In this document: piece by piece, positions 1 through 6,014 of the stretch | How positions within the stretch are numbered: position 1 is the first letter of the stretch | How the letters are laid out: each line of letters begins with the position of its first letter | NCBI GenBank assembly: GCA_003650445.1 | Contig: QMQE01000112.1 | Span: 1-8,412 of the forward strand | Length of the DNA: 8,412 nt | Origin: Acidobacteriota bacterium | GTDB lineage: Bacteria > Acidobacteriota > Holophagae > Thermotomaculales > Thermotomaculaceae | Direction of reading: 5' to 3' | Program-made: the position numbers and the translations under genes | Notes under the pieces: generated by a model | What the model saw: only the letters and a program-made list of their open reading frames with translations | Database searches by the model: none | Told to the model about the DNA's origin: nothing

Positions 1-1
1 C

Positions 2-553
2 ACTGAGCCTTTCCATCTATTTGCAGTGGTACTACCCCGGGAACGGGCAACGATTCACCTTGATATGGTATTCACAATGGTGGATCTGAATCAGTGTGTG
101 GTGTATGAGCCCTATATCATCGGGAAGGAACGGTTGCCGGTGATTCACATGACGGTGACACCGGACAGCAGGACCCGGATGGAGGAGGTCCCCGACTTGA
201 TTCAGGGGCTTTCCGATATCGGGATTCCGGTTGATCCGATTATCTGCGGCGGCAGTAAACGAGTGGATCAGGAGCGGGAACAGTGGCTTTCCGGCACAAA
301 TTTCTTTGCCTTTGCACCGGGCAAGATTCTGGGCTATGCCTGTAATTACCACACCCTTCGGGAGCTGGAAAGAGCGGGCTTCCAGGCGGTTCCGGTGGCG
401 GATGTGGTTTCAGACAAGGTGGATATCAACGTCATGGACAAGGTGGTTGTGGGGATTGAAGGTGCGGAACTGGCCCGGGGCGGTGGTGGCGTTCGTTGCA
501 TGACGATGCCGGTTCAACGGAAACCGTTGGACGGTAAAACCGGTATTTTTTAG
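2..553 (+). CDS. arcA: Arginine deiminase family protein, C-terminal part (5' end outside window)
   Basis: The frame is open from the first bases of the window with no stop, so the gene begins upstream; the GTG at 26 is internal. Arginine deiminase hydrolyses L-arginine to citrulline and ammonia in the cytoplasm. The visible half carries the catalytic H-x-D motif (HLD, His at 56-58, Asp at 62-64, followed by MVFTMVD), the CGG...EREQW..G.N..A.APG block, and the nucleophilic cysteine in GGGGVRCMTMP (Cys codon 497-499). The remaining active-site Asp and Glu of the family lie upstream of the window. One oddity is that the usual Y-x-R-N motif reads YACN near 334-345, so the Arg is Cys. No arcB or arcC is visible nearby. 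Assignment to the deiminase/amidinotransferase fold is firm; arginine as substrate is likely but unproven. The stop is TAG, 8 nt before dgt. Confidence 0.85.
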   Translation, partial: TEPFHLFAVVLPRERATIHLDMVFTMVDLNQCVVYEPYIIGKERLPVIHMTVTPDSRTRMEEVPDLIQGLSDIGIPVDPIICGGSKRVDQEREQWLSGTNFFAFAPGKILGYACNYHTLRELERAGFQAVPVADVVSDKVDINVMDKVVVGIEGAELARGGGGVRCMTMPVQRKPLDGKTGIF

Positions 554-558
554 GGGGG
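552..558 (+). promoter_or_regulatory. Shine-Dalgarno G-run for dgt, fused to the arcA stop codon
   Basis: The AGGGGGG run begins inside the TAG stop codon of the arginine deiminase gene and lies 3 nt before the GTG start at 562. The close spacing and shared bases suggest that translation of dgt is coupled to the upstream gene. The same layout recurs at the dgt-rpiB junction. Confidence 0.5.
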
Positions 559-561
559 CGG

Positions 562-1788
562 GTGTTTCTGAAACGCTTTCTGAAAGATGAAAATTATCGG
601 CTGGCCCCTATTGCCACCCGATCGGATGAAGGCAGGCGGCTTCATGGCGAAGCGGTTTTGAAAGTGGAGTATCGTACGCCGTTTCAGCATGACCGGGACC
701 GGATTATCCACTGTCTTGCCTTCAAACGGATGAAGGAAAAAACCCAGGTGTTTGCCCCGGAACAGAGTGATCACCTCCGGAACCGCTTGTCCCACACCTT
801 GGAAGTGACCCAGCTTTCCCGTTCAGTGGCCAGGGCATTGGCACTGAATGAAGATCTGGTGGAGGCAATTTCCCTTGGCCATGACCTGGGGCATTCCCCC
901 TTTGGCCACTCGGGAGAGGCGGTACTGAACCGGATTTTGAAGCAGGAAATTCCAATCGACAATGCCGACAAAGACGCGTTCCTGCGTGCCGGGGGATTCA
1001 AACACAACTACCAGAGTGTGAGGATTGTGGATGAACTGGAAAATCGTTATCGGGACTGGGACGGCCTGAACCTTACGGACAAGGTACGGGAAGGGATTCT
1101 GAAGCACACCGGCACAAGGGGCAGAATGTACAACCTGATGCAATATGATGGGCTTCAGGTGGAAGCCCCGGCCAGTACGCCGGAGGCGGCCATTGTGGCG
1201 ATGACGGATGAAATCGCCCAGCAATGCCACGACCTGGAAGACGGTATCCGGCTGAAGCTGGCGTTCATCAGCCAGTTGAAGGAAACAGCGGTTTATGATA
1301 TTGAGCCTTTTCGCTCCATCATTGACCAGGGAAATGGCTATGATGTGATGAATGACCTGATTCGTTCCCTGTTCCACGTGTTCATGGATGACCTCATCGG
1401 AAATGGCGTGGTACAGGAAGAGGACTTTCGCTTCCGCTTCTCTTTTTCCCCTGAGCTGGAGGCTGCATTTTCTGCTCTCCGTCAATTTGTCTACACCCGG
1501 ATTATCTTTTCCCACAGCGTTGCCCGGTCCGACCATATCGCGAAGCGGGTACTCCGGGATCTATTCAACGCCTTTTACAACAATCCGAAGCTGTTACCGG
1601 ATTATGTGCTGAACCGGGTGTCAAAGAGCAGCGATGTGCCGAATCTGCGCCACCTCACCGGGGGTGAGCAGAAAAAAACAGCCGGGAAACTGAAATCCTG
1701 TGATAAATTTATAAGAGTCATTGCAGACTATATCGGCGGCATGACAGACAGCTATGCCATGAAGGAATATCGAAAAATCAATCCGTAG
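562..1788 (+). CDS. dgt: Deoxyguanosinetriphosphate triphosphohydrolase-like HD protein
   Basis: 408 aa, close to the usual size of the dGTPase-like type II group. The family hydrolyses dGTP or other dNTPs to the deoxynucleoside and tripolyphosphate, tuning dNTP pools. The N-terminal signature YRTPFQHDRDRIIH (residues 37-50) and the following AFKRMKEKTQVF are diagnostic. The HD metal site is complete: His78 (RLSHTLEV), His107-Asp108 (LGHDLGHSPFGH) and distal Asp216 (AMTDEIAQ). The GTG start at 562 is chosen because it follows the G-rich ribosome site and gives a family-like N-terminus; the exact start is less sure because the spacing is short. It sits 8 nt after the arginine deiminase gene and 8 nt before rpiB, so it is almost certainly co-transcribed with them. 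The actual dNTP preference cannot be read from sequence. Confidence 0.92.
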   Translation: MFLKRFLKDENYRLAPIATRSDEGRRLHGEAVLKVEYRTPFQHDRDRIIHCLAFKRMKEKTQVFAPEQSDHLRNRLSHTLEVTQLSRSVARALALNEDLVEAISLGHDLGHSPFGHSGEAVLNRILKQEIPIDNADKDAFLRAGGFKHNYQSVRIVDELENRYRDWDGLNLTDKVREGILKHTGTRGRMYNLMQYDGLQVEAPASTPEAAIVAMTDEIAQQCHDLEDGIRLKLAFISQLKETAVYDIEPFRSIIDQGNGYDVMNDLIRSLFHVFMDDLIGNGVVQEEDFRFRFSFSPELEAAFSALRQFVYTRIIFSHSVARSDHIAKRVLRDLFNAFYNNPKLLPDYVLNRVSKSSDVPNLRHLTGGEQKKTAGKLKSCDKFIRVIADYIGGMTDSYAMKEYRKINP

Positions 1789-1792
1789 GGGG
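1787..1792 (+). promoter_or_regulatory. Shine-Dalgarno site for rpiB, overlapping the dgt stop codon
   Basis: AGGGGG starts within the TAG stop of dgt and sits 4 nt before the ATG at 1797. It fixes the rpiB start and implies coupled translation. Confidence 0.6.
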
Positions 1793-1796
1793 ATAG

Positions 1797-2240
1797 ATGA
1801 AAATTGCCATCGGTTCAGACCACGGCGGCTTCGTGCTGAAGGAAATCGTAAAGGGTTATCTTATTGATAAAGGGTATGATATTGAAGACCTGGGCTGCGA
1901 TTCCAACGAATCGGTGGATTACCCGGACTTTGCGCTGAAAGTAGCGGAGAAAGTTTCTTCCGGGGCGTTTGAGAAGGGGATTCTCATGTGCGGGACGGGG
2001 ATTGGAATTTCCATTTCTGCAAACAAGGTGAAAGGGATTCGGGCGGCACTCTGTCACGACCATCTCACGGCATCCCTTGCGGCACGGCACAATAATGCCA
2101 ATATTCTGTGTATGGGTGGACGCACTACCGGCCCGGAAACCGCAAAGGATATCGTGGAGGCATGGCTGAACACCTCTTTTGAGGGGGGACGCCACTCCCG
2201 ACGCCTGGCCAAAATTGCCGAAATGGAGTGCAAAAAATAG
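1797..2240 (+). CDS. rpiB: Ribose-5-phosphate isomerase B
   Basis: 147 aa, typical for the RpiB/LacAB family. It interconverts ribose 5-phosphate and ribulose 5-phosphate in the non-oxidative pentose phosphate pathway in the cytoplasm. The N-terminal KIAIGSDHGG loop (His9), the phosphate/active-site loop CGTGIG with catalytic Cys65, and the ARHNNANILCMGGR block with His98 are all present. The Cys at 65 marks the Cys-using RpiB type rather than the mycobacterial type, which lacks it. The sugar-6-phosphate activities of LacAB relatives cannot be excluded, but the length, motifs and location next to glyA favour RpiB. The ATG start is supported by the AGGGGG site 4 nt upstream. It ends 27 nt before the likely glyA start. 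Confidence 0.95.
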   Translation: MKIAIGSDHGGFVLKEIVKGYLIDKGYDIEDLGCDSNESVDYPDFALKVAEKVSSGAFEKGILMCGTGIGISISANKVKGIRAALCHDHLTASLAARHNNANILCMGGRTTGPETAKDIVEAWLNTSFEGGRHSRRLAKIAEMECKK

Positions 2241-2254
2241 ATTTCCATTTCTTT

Positions 2255-2261
2255 GAGGGGG
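2255..2261 (+). promoter_or_regulatory. Shine-Dalgarno site deciding the glyA start
   Basis: GAGGGGG lies 6 nt before the ATG at 2268. An in-frame TTG at 2253 would put this site inside the coding region, so the ATG at 2268 is preferred. Confidence 0.75.
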
Positions 2262-2267
2262 AATGAT

Positions 2268-3527
2268 ATGAAGGTTGAAAAATTACAGTCTGTTGACCCG
2301 GATGTGTTCGAGGCACTGAAGGGAGAGGTGAACCGCCAGGAACAGAACCTGGAACTCATCGCAAGTGAAAACTATGTTTCAGAAGCGGTCCTGGAGATAA
2401 CCGGTTCCGTTTTTACCAACAAATACGCGGAGGGCTATCCCGGACGACGCTATTACGGCGGTTGTGAATTTACCGACGTGGTGGAACGGCTGGCAAGGGA
2501 AAGGGCAAAGGAACTGTTCCAGGCAGACCATGCCAATGTACAGCCTCATTCCGGTTCCCAGGCCAATATGGCGGCTTATTTTTCTGTGCTGGAGCCCGGG
2601 GACAAAATTCTTGGAATGGACCTGTCCCACGGTGGCCATCTGACCCACGGGCACCCGTTGAGCTTTTCAGGGCGCTTTTTTGAAGTGGCATCTTACGGGG
2701 TTCACCGGGACACCGAGCAGTTGGATTATCAGGAGCTGATGGCAGACGCACTTCGGGAAAAACCAAAGCTGATTATTGCCGGCGCCAGCGCCTATCCGCG
2801 CCTGCTGGATTTCCCCAAGTTCCGGGAAATTGCCGATGCTGTCGGTGCTTATCTCATGGTGGACATGGCCCATATTGCCGGCCTTGTCGCCACCGGTGAG
2901 CATCCGACTCCGGTTCCCTACGCCGACTTCGTTACAACGACCACCCACAAGACCCTTCGGGGGCCGAGGGGCGGGTTGGTTTTATGCCGGGAAGAGCACA
3001 AAAAGGCGCTGAACCGGAATGTGTTTCCCGGAATCCAGGGTGGGCCGCTGGTTCATATTGTTGCAGCAAAGGCGGTGGCACTGAAAGAGGCCATGACACC
3101 GGAATTCAAAGCCTATCAGCACCAGGTTGTTATCAACGCAAAAAAACTGGCGGACGTGTTGGGTGAAAGCGGAATCCGCATTGTGTCCGGCGGTACAGAC
3201 AACCACCTGATGCTCCTTGATGTGACTTCCATAGGATTAACCGGCAAAACAGCGGAGCTGGCACTGGATAAGGCCGGTATCACTGCCAATAAGAACACAA
3301 TTCCCTTTGACAAAAACAAGCCCATGATTGCCAGCGGCATCCGTCTCGGCACGCCGACAGTAACCACCCGGGGAATGAAAGAGGCGGAGATGGAAAAGAT
3401 CGGCCAGTTGATTGCCGATTCGCTGAAGCACACAGAAGACGATCTGTTTCTTACAGCTGTAAAAGAAGAAGTGGTTAAATTAACGAAACAATTTCCGACT
3501 CCGTATAAGCCCATCATCGGACAGTAA
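2268..3527 (+). CDS. glyA: Serine hydroxymethyltransferase
   Basis: 419 aa from the ATG at 2268. This PLP enzyme converts serine and tetrahydrofolate to glycine and 5,10-methylene-tetrahydrofolate, the main one-carbon supply for thymidylate and purines. Family motifs run in order: LELIASENYVS near the N-terminus, NKYAEGYPGRRYYGG, the HSGSQANMA cofactor loop, VDMAHIAGL, and the Schiff-base lysine Lys228 in TTTTHKTLRGPRGG. The C-terminal IRLGTPTVTTRGM block, which helps bind the cofactor and substrate carboxylate, is also intact. Length and motifs match a complete bacterial enzyme. It is the last gene before a strong intrinsic terminator and probably closes the arcA-like/dgt/rpiB/glyA unit. Confidence 0.97.
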   Translation: MKVEKLQSVDPDVFEALKGEVNRQEQNLELIASENYVSEAVLEITGSVFTNKYAEGYPGRRYYGGCEFTDVVERLARERAKELFQADHANVQPHSGSQANMAAYFSVLEPGDKILGMDLSHGGHLTHGHPLSFSGRFFEVASYGVHRDTEQLDYQELMADALREKPKLIIAGASAYPRLLDFPKFREIADAVGAYLMVDMAHIAGLVATGEHPTPVPYADFVTTTTHKTLRGPRGGLVLCREEHKKALNRNVFPGIQGGPLVHIVAAKAVALKEAMTPEFKAYQHQVVINAKKLADVLGESGIRIVSGGTDNHLMLLDVTSIGLTGKTAELALDKAGITANKNTIPFDKNKPMIASGIRLGTPTVTTRGMKEAEMEKIGQLIADSLKHTEDDLFLTAVKEEVVKLTKQFPTPYKPIIGQ

Positions 3528-3530
3528 CCG

Positions 3531-3559
3531 AAAAGGGGGGCAAAATGCCCCCCCTTTTT
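3531..3559 (+). terminator. Rho-independent terminator after glyA
   Basis: A GC-rich hairpin starts 3 nt after the glyA stop region: GGGGGGC (3535-3541) pairs with GCCCCCC (3547-3553), and an inner A-T pair leaves a tiny A-rich loop. It is followed by TTTTT at 3555-3559. The flanking AAAA at 3531-3534 can also pair with the T-run around one unpaired C. This would end plus-strand transcription from glyA, so the next gene needs its own promoter or read-through. Confidence 0.88.
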
Positions 3560-3566
3560 AATACCC

Positions 3567-3572
3567 AAGGAG
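3567..3572 (+). promoter_or_regulatory. Shine-Dalgarno site deciding the dCMP deaminase start
   Basis: AAGGAG lies 5 nt before the ATG at 3578. An upstream in-frame ATG at 3545 falls in the terminator loop and is not credible as a start. Confidence 0.8.
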
Positions 3573-3577
3573 CGCAC

Positions 3578-4063
3578 ATGGACCCTCGACCATCCTGGAA
3601 CGATTATTTCATTGAAATGGCTTATTATGTTGCCACGAGAGCAACCTGCACCCGCCGACAGGTGGGCGCCATCATTGTTAAAGACAAGCACATCCTCGCC
3701 ACCGGTTACAACGGGGCACCCAGGGGAATTGCCCATTGCTTTGATACCGGCTGTCTCCGGGACAAGCTGAACATCCCCTCCGGCGAACGCCATGAACTGT
3801 GCGTGGCGCTCCACGCGGAGCAGAACGCCATCATTCAGGCCGCCTACCACGGGATTGCCATTGCCGGTTCGGAGATTTACTGTACGACCCACCCCTGCTC
3901 CATCTGCGCGAAAATGATTATCAACGCCGGGATTACCCGGATTTATTACGTGGAGGGATATCCGGATGAATATGGCAAGCAGTGGCTCGACGAAGCCGGA
4001 ATCGAGAGAATTCAACTGGTTCGTCCGAATGGCGGACCAGCCGTTGTACCTGGAATTGACTGA
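3578..4063 (+). CDS. Deoxycytidylate (dCMP) deaminase, ComEB-like
   Basis: 161 aa. It deaminates dCMP to dUMP, the substrate of thymidylate synthase. The cytidine deaminase-fold zinc site is complete: His79 with the proton-shuttle Glu81 in LHAEQNAI, and Cys107/Cys110 in PCSIC. Other dCMP deaminase traits are the N-terminal SWNDYFIEMAYYVATRA, the TRRQVGAIIVKDKHILATGYNGAPRG core, and the inserted HCFDTGCLR...GERHELC segment that in this family can hold a second metal. The ATG at 3578 is set by a clear AAGGAG. Its methylene-folate-linked product fits the preceding glyA, although a terminator separates the two. The last 35 nt overlap the likely ogt start. Whether it has any link to competence, as the comEB name implies, is not supported here. 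Confidence 0.93.
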   Translation: MDPRPSWNDYFIEMAYYVATRATCTRRQVGAIIVKDKHILATGYNGAPRGIAHCFDTGCLRDKLNIPSGERHELCVALHAEQNAIIQAAYHGIAIAGSEIYCTTHPCSICAKMIINAGITRIYYVEGYPDEYGKQWLDEAGIERIQLVRPNGGPAVVPGID

Positions 4064-4475
4064 ATCGGATGAAAAACTGGTTCGGATCGACTTCAGAAGG
4101 GGCATCATGCCCCCTCCAGGGCCCTCGCCATCGTCCCTGATGCGGAACACGGCCCTGGAACTTCATGCCTACTTCGATGGCCGGTTGCGGGAATTTTCCA
4201 TCCCACTGAAGGCAGAGGGCACCGATTTTCAGATGTCAGTGTGGGAAGCACTGCAGGAAATCCCCTACGGTGAAACACTCAGTTACAAGGAAGTTGCGGA
4301 ACAAATCGGAAAACCCAAAGCCGCCCGTGCCATTGGCGGTGCGGTGGGGAAAAATCCCATTCCCATCATCATTCCCTGCCATCGAGTCCTCGCCGCCGGG
4401 GGGAAACTTGGTGGTTTCGCCGGTGGTACAGATATTAAAAAATGGCTGTTGGCCATTGAAGGTATCTGGCGATAA
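4029..4475 (+). CDS. ogt: Methylated-DNA--[protein]-cysteine S-methyltransferase
   Basis: 148 aa. This suicide DNA repair protein transfers alkyl groups from O6-alkylguanine to its own cysteine. The acceptor Cys117 sits in the invariant PCHRV motif (IPIIIPCHRVLAAGGKLGGFAGG). Upstream are FQMSVWEALQEIPYGETLSY and the DNA-binding RAIGGAVGKNPI segment. The N-terminal domain is short, as in small Ogt proteins, and there is no Ada regulatory domain. The open frame extends back to 3966, but that part is antiparallel-free shadow of the dCMP deaminase. The ATG at 4029 gives a family-like N-terminus and a 35-nt overlap with the deaminase. No good Shine-Dalgarno site precedes it, so translational coupling is likely. 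A TTG at 4044 is a possible alternative start. Confidence 0.93.
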   Translation: MADQPLYLELTESDEKLVRIDFRRGIMPPPGPSPSSLMRNTALELHAYFDGRLREFSIPLKAEGTDFQMSVWEALQEIPYGETLSYKEVAEQIGKPKAARAIGGAVGKNPIPIIIPCHRVLAAGGKLGGFAGGTDIKKWLLAIEGIWR

Positions 4476-4492
4476 GCCAATGGCTGTTTCTG

Positions 4493-5671
4493 ATGGGTAT
4501 GCGTCCTGATTTCCTGAAATCTGTTCATTCTCCCATTCCCTTGATTGATCCCGGCCGGGTGCGCCGGAACATCCATCAGATGGCTATCCTGGCGAAAACA
4601 GCCGGAGTCCGGTTTCGTCCCCACTTCAAAACCCACCAGTCTTCCAAAATCGGAGAATGGTTCAGGGACGCCGGTGTTACCGGGATTACCGTCAGTTCAG
4701 TGGCCATGGCCCGGTATTTCGCTGAAAGCGGCTGGACAAATATTACACTGGCATTTCCCTTCAATATTCGGGAACTTGAGCAGCTGAACCAATTGGATGA
4801 AATGGCGGAAATCCACCTGCTGGCGGATCATCCCGACACAGTATCAGCCCTTGCCGCCGGTGTCACGAAGCCCCATCGGGTATTCATTAAAGTGGATACC
4901 GGGTATCACCGAACCGGCATTTCCTGGAAACGGCGGGATAAGCTCCTTTCGCTGGCAAAGCAGATCGAATCTGCTCCCAACCTGAGCTTTGCCGGGATTC
5001 TGACCCATGCCGGCCACAGTTACCATGCCGACAGCCCGGGTGAAGTTCAGTCAATTTTCCGGAACACTGTGTCAAAAATGAATCAAGTCCGGAAAACTCT
5101 CCATGAAGATGGCATTCAAAATTGCGTCGTTTCCATTGGAAACACGCCGGGATGCACAGTCACGGACAGTCTTAACGGTGTGGATGAAATCCGGCCTGGG
5201 AACTTTGTGTTCTATGATTTGATGCAACTCTCAATTGGTATCTGTGACGAAAATGTGCTGGCAATGGCACTCCTTTGCCCCGTTACCGGCATCTACCCGG
5301 ACCGGAACGAGCTTGTGCTACTGGGGGGTGCAACTCATTTTTCAAAAGAACGGTTCCGGAATGAAACCGGGGAAACAATCTTCGGCTATGGCATTGGAGT
5401 GACAGAGGCGGGGTTCGGCCCATTAAACCGGGAGATTCGCCTCATTGGGTTGTCTCAGGAGCATGGCATTGTCCGGGCATCGGCTGAAACCATCCGTAAA
5501 ACCCGAATCGGGGACATTCTGGCCTTCGTACCGGTACATTCCTGCCTCACCGCTGACCTTTATTCCGTTTACCTCAGCACATCAGGGGACAGAATTCCCA
5601 GGTTCAACAGTGTTTCTGCGAGAAGTGCTCAGCTCTTGCCATCTGTGAACAATAATTCGCTTTCCTTTTGA
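4493..5671 (+). CDS. D-threonine aldolase / D-serine dehydratase-like PLP enzyme
   Basis: 392 aa. The fold is the alanine racemase-type (fold III) PLP barrel. The probable Schiff-base lysine is Lys46 in RFRPHFKTHQS, after the usual LIDPGRVRRNI start. Cofactor and substrate segments follow: FIKVDTGYHRTG, GILTHAGHSY and VSIGNTPG. The C-terminal beta domain ends with PVHSCLTADLY, where His349 and Cys351 would bind a divalent metal. D-threonine aldolases usually have H-x-D there and D-serine dehydratases H-x-C, so beta-elimination of a D-hydroxy amino acid is at least as likely as retro-aldol cleavage. It starts 17 nt after ogt with no clear ribosome site; ATGs at 4493 and 4499 are both possible. 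Its 3' end overlaps the convergent membrane protein gene by 43 nt. The substrate is unproven. Confidence 0.87.
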   Translation: MGMRPDFLKSVHSPIPLIDPGRVRRNIHQMAILAKTAGVRFRPHFKTHQSSKIGEWFRDAGVTGITVSSVAMARYFAESGWTNITLAFPFNIRELEQLNQLDEMAEIHLLADHPDTVSALAAGVTKPHRVFIKVDTGYHRTGISWKRRDKLLSLAKQIESAPNLSFAGILTHAGHSYHADSPGEVQSIFRNTVSKMNQVRKTLHEDGIQNCVVSIGNTPGCTVTDSLNGVDEIRPGNFVFYDLMQLSIGICDENVLAMALLCPVTGIYPDRNELVLLGGATHFSKERFRNETGETIFGYGIGVTEAGFGPLNREIRLIGLSQEHGIVRASAETIRKTRIGDILAFVPVHSCLTADLYSVYLSTSGDRIPRFNSVSARSAQLLPSVNNNSLSF

Positions 5672-5994
5672 AAGAGTACCCAGAGGGTATAGGCGCCGAG
5701 GGCGGTACCAACAGGGAATCCCGGCAGATTGAGAATCCCAACGATAATCAGGAGAATCCGCCCCCAGTTCTTATACTTCAATGTCCCGATGGCCCCGACA
5801 ATGGCGGGGATTGACAAAACAAGAAAGAGTATGGCGAAAAATACGCCGAGGCCGGAGGTAACGGCAATGGCGGTTTTATCTCCGCTTAACAACCCCCCTG
5901 AAACCAGCACAACAAAAATAATCAGGCCTGCCAGCAGCATCATTCCGCTGAGTATCAGGTTCAATATCGCCACAATCTTGACATGGGTTTCCAT
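5629..5994 (-). CDS. Small membrane protein of unknown function, three predicted helices
   Basis: 121 aa from the ATG at 5994. I do not recognise a named family. Three long hydrophobic stretches are visible, roughly residues 7-34, 43-70 and 80-107, separated by short charged loops (SGDKTA; KYKNWGR). The conserved-looking end GFPVGTALGAYTLWVLFQ is followed by a polar tail. This GTALG-YTLWVL pattern is familiar from uncharacterised integral membrane proteins, but it gives no function. There is no signal peptide with a cleavage site. A TTG at 6006 would extend it by 4 residues, but it lies over the GGAGG ribosome site, so the ATG is preferred. It begins 20 nt after aroC and is probably co-transcribed with it. 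Its 3' end converges into the D-serine dehydratase-like gene. Confidence 0.75.
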   Translation of the reverse strand: METHVKIVAILNLILSGMMLLAGLIIFVVLVSGGLLSGDKTAIAVTSGLGVFFAILFLVLSIPAIVGAIGTLKYKNWGRILLIIVGILNLPGFPVGTALGAYTLWVLFQKESELLFTDGKS

Positions 5995-5999
5995 AACTA

Positions 6000-6004
6000 C
6001 CTCC
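6000..6004 (-). promoter_or_regulatory. Shine-Dalgarno site for the membrane protein
   Basis: GGAGG on the minus strand lies 5 nt before the ATG at 5994 in the short gap after aroC. It decides the start codon and supports the gene being translated. Confidence 0.8.
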
Positions 6005-6014
6005 AATAAGAATG

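Noticed and set aside
823..1536. 237-codon minus-strand open frame opposite dgt
   Set aside because: It lies wholly inside the HD-domain gene on the other strand, with no ribosome site or recognisable motif.
3545..3577. Upstream ATG extending dCMP deaminase by 11 residues
   Set aside because: The ATG lies in the terminator loop and has no ribosome site, while the ATG at 3578 follows a clear AAGGAG and matches the family start.
3116..4150. 344-codon minus-strand open frame across glyA, dCMP deaminase and ogt
   Set aside because: It is antisense to three genes with complete, family-typical motifs, spans their intergenic terminator, and its translation resembles no family I know. It is a shadow produced by GC-biased codon use.
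5677..5689. Small hairpin TACCC-AGA-GGGTA just after the D-serine dehydratase-like stop
   Set aside because: The stem is only 5 bp, no T-run follows, and the bases are coding for the YTLWVL segment of the convergent membrane protein.
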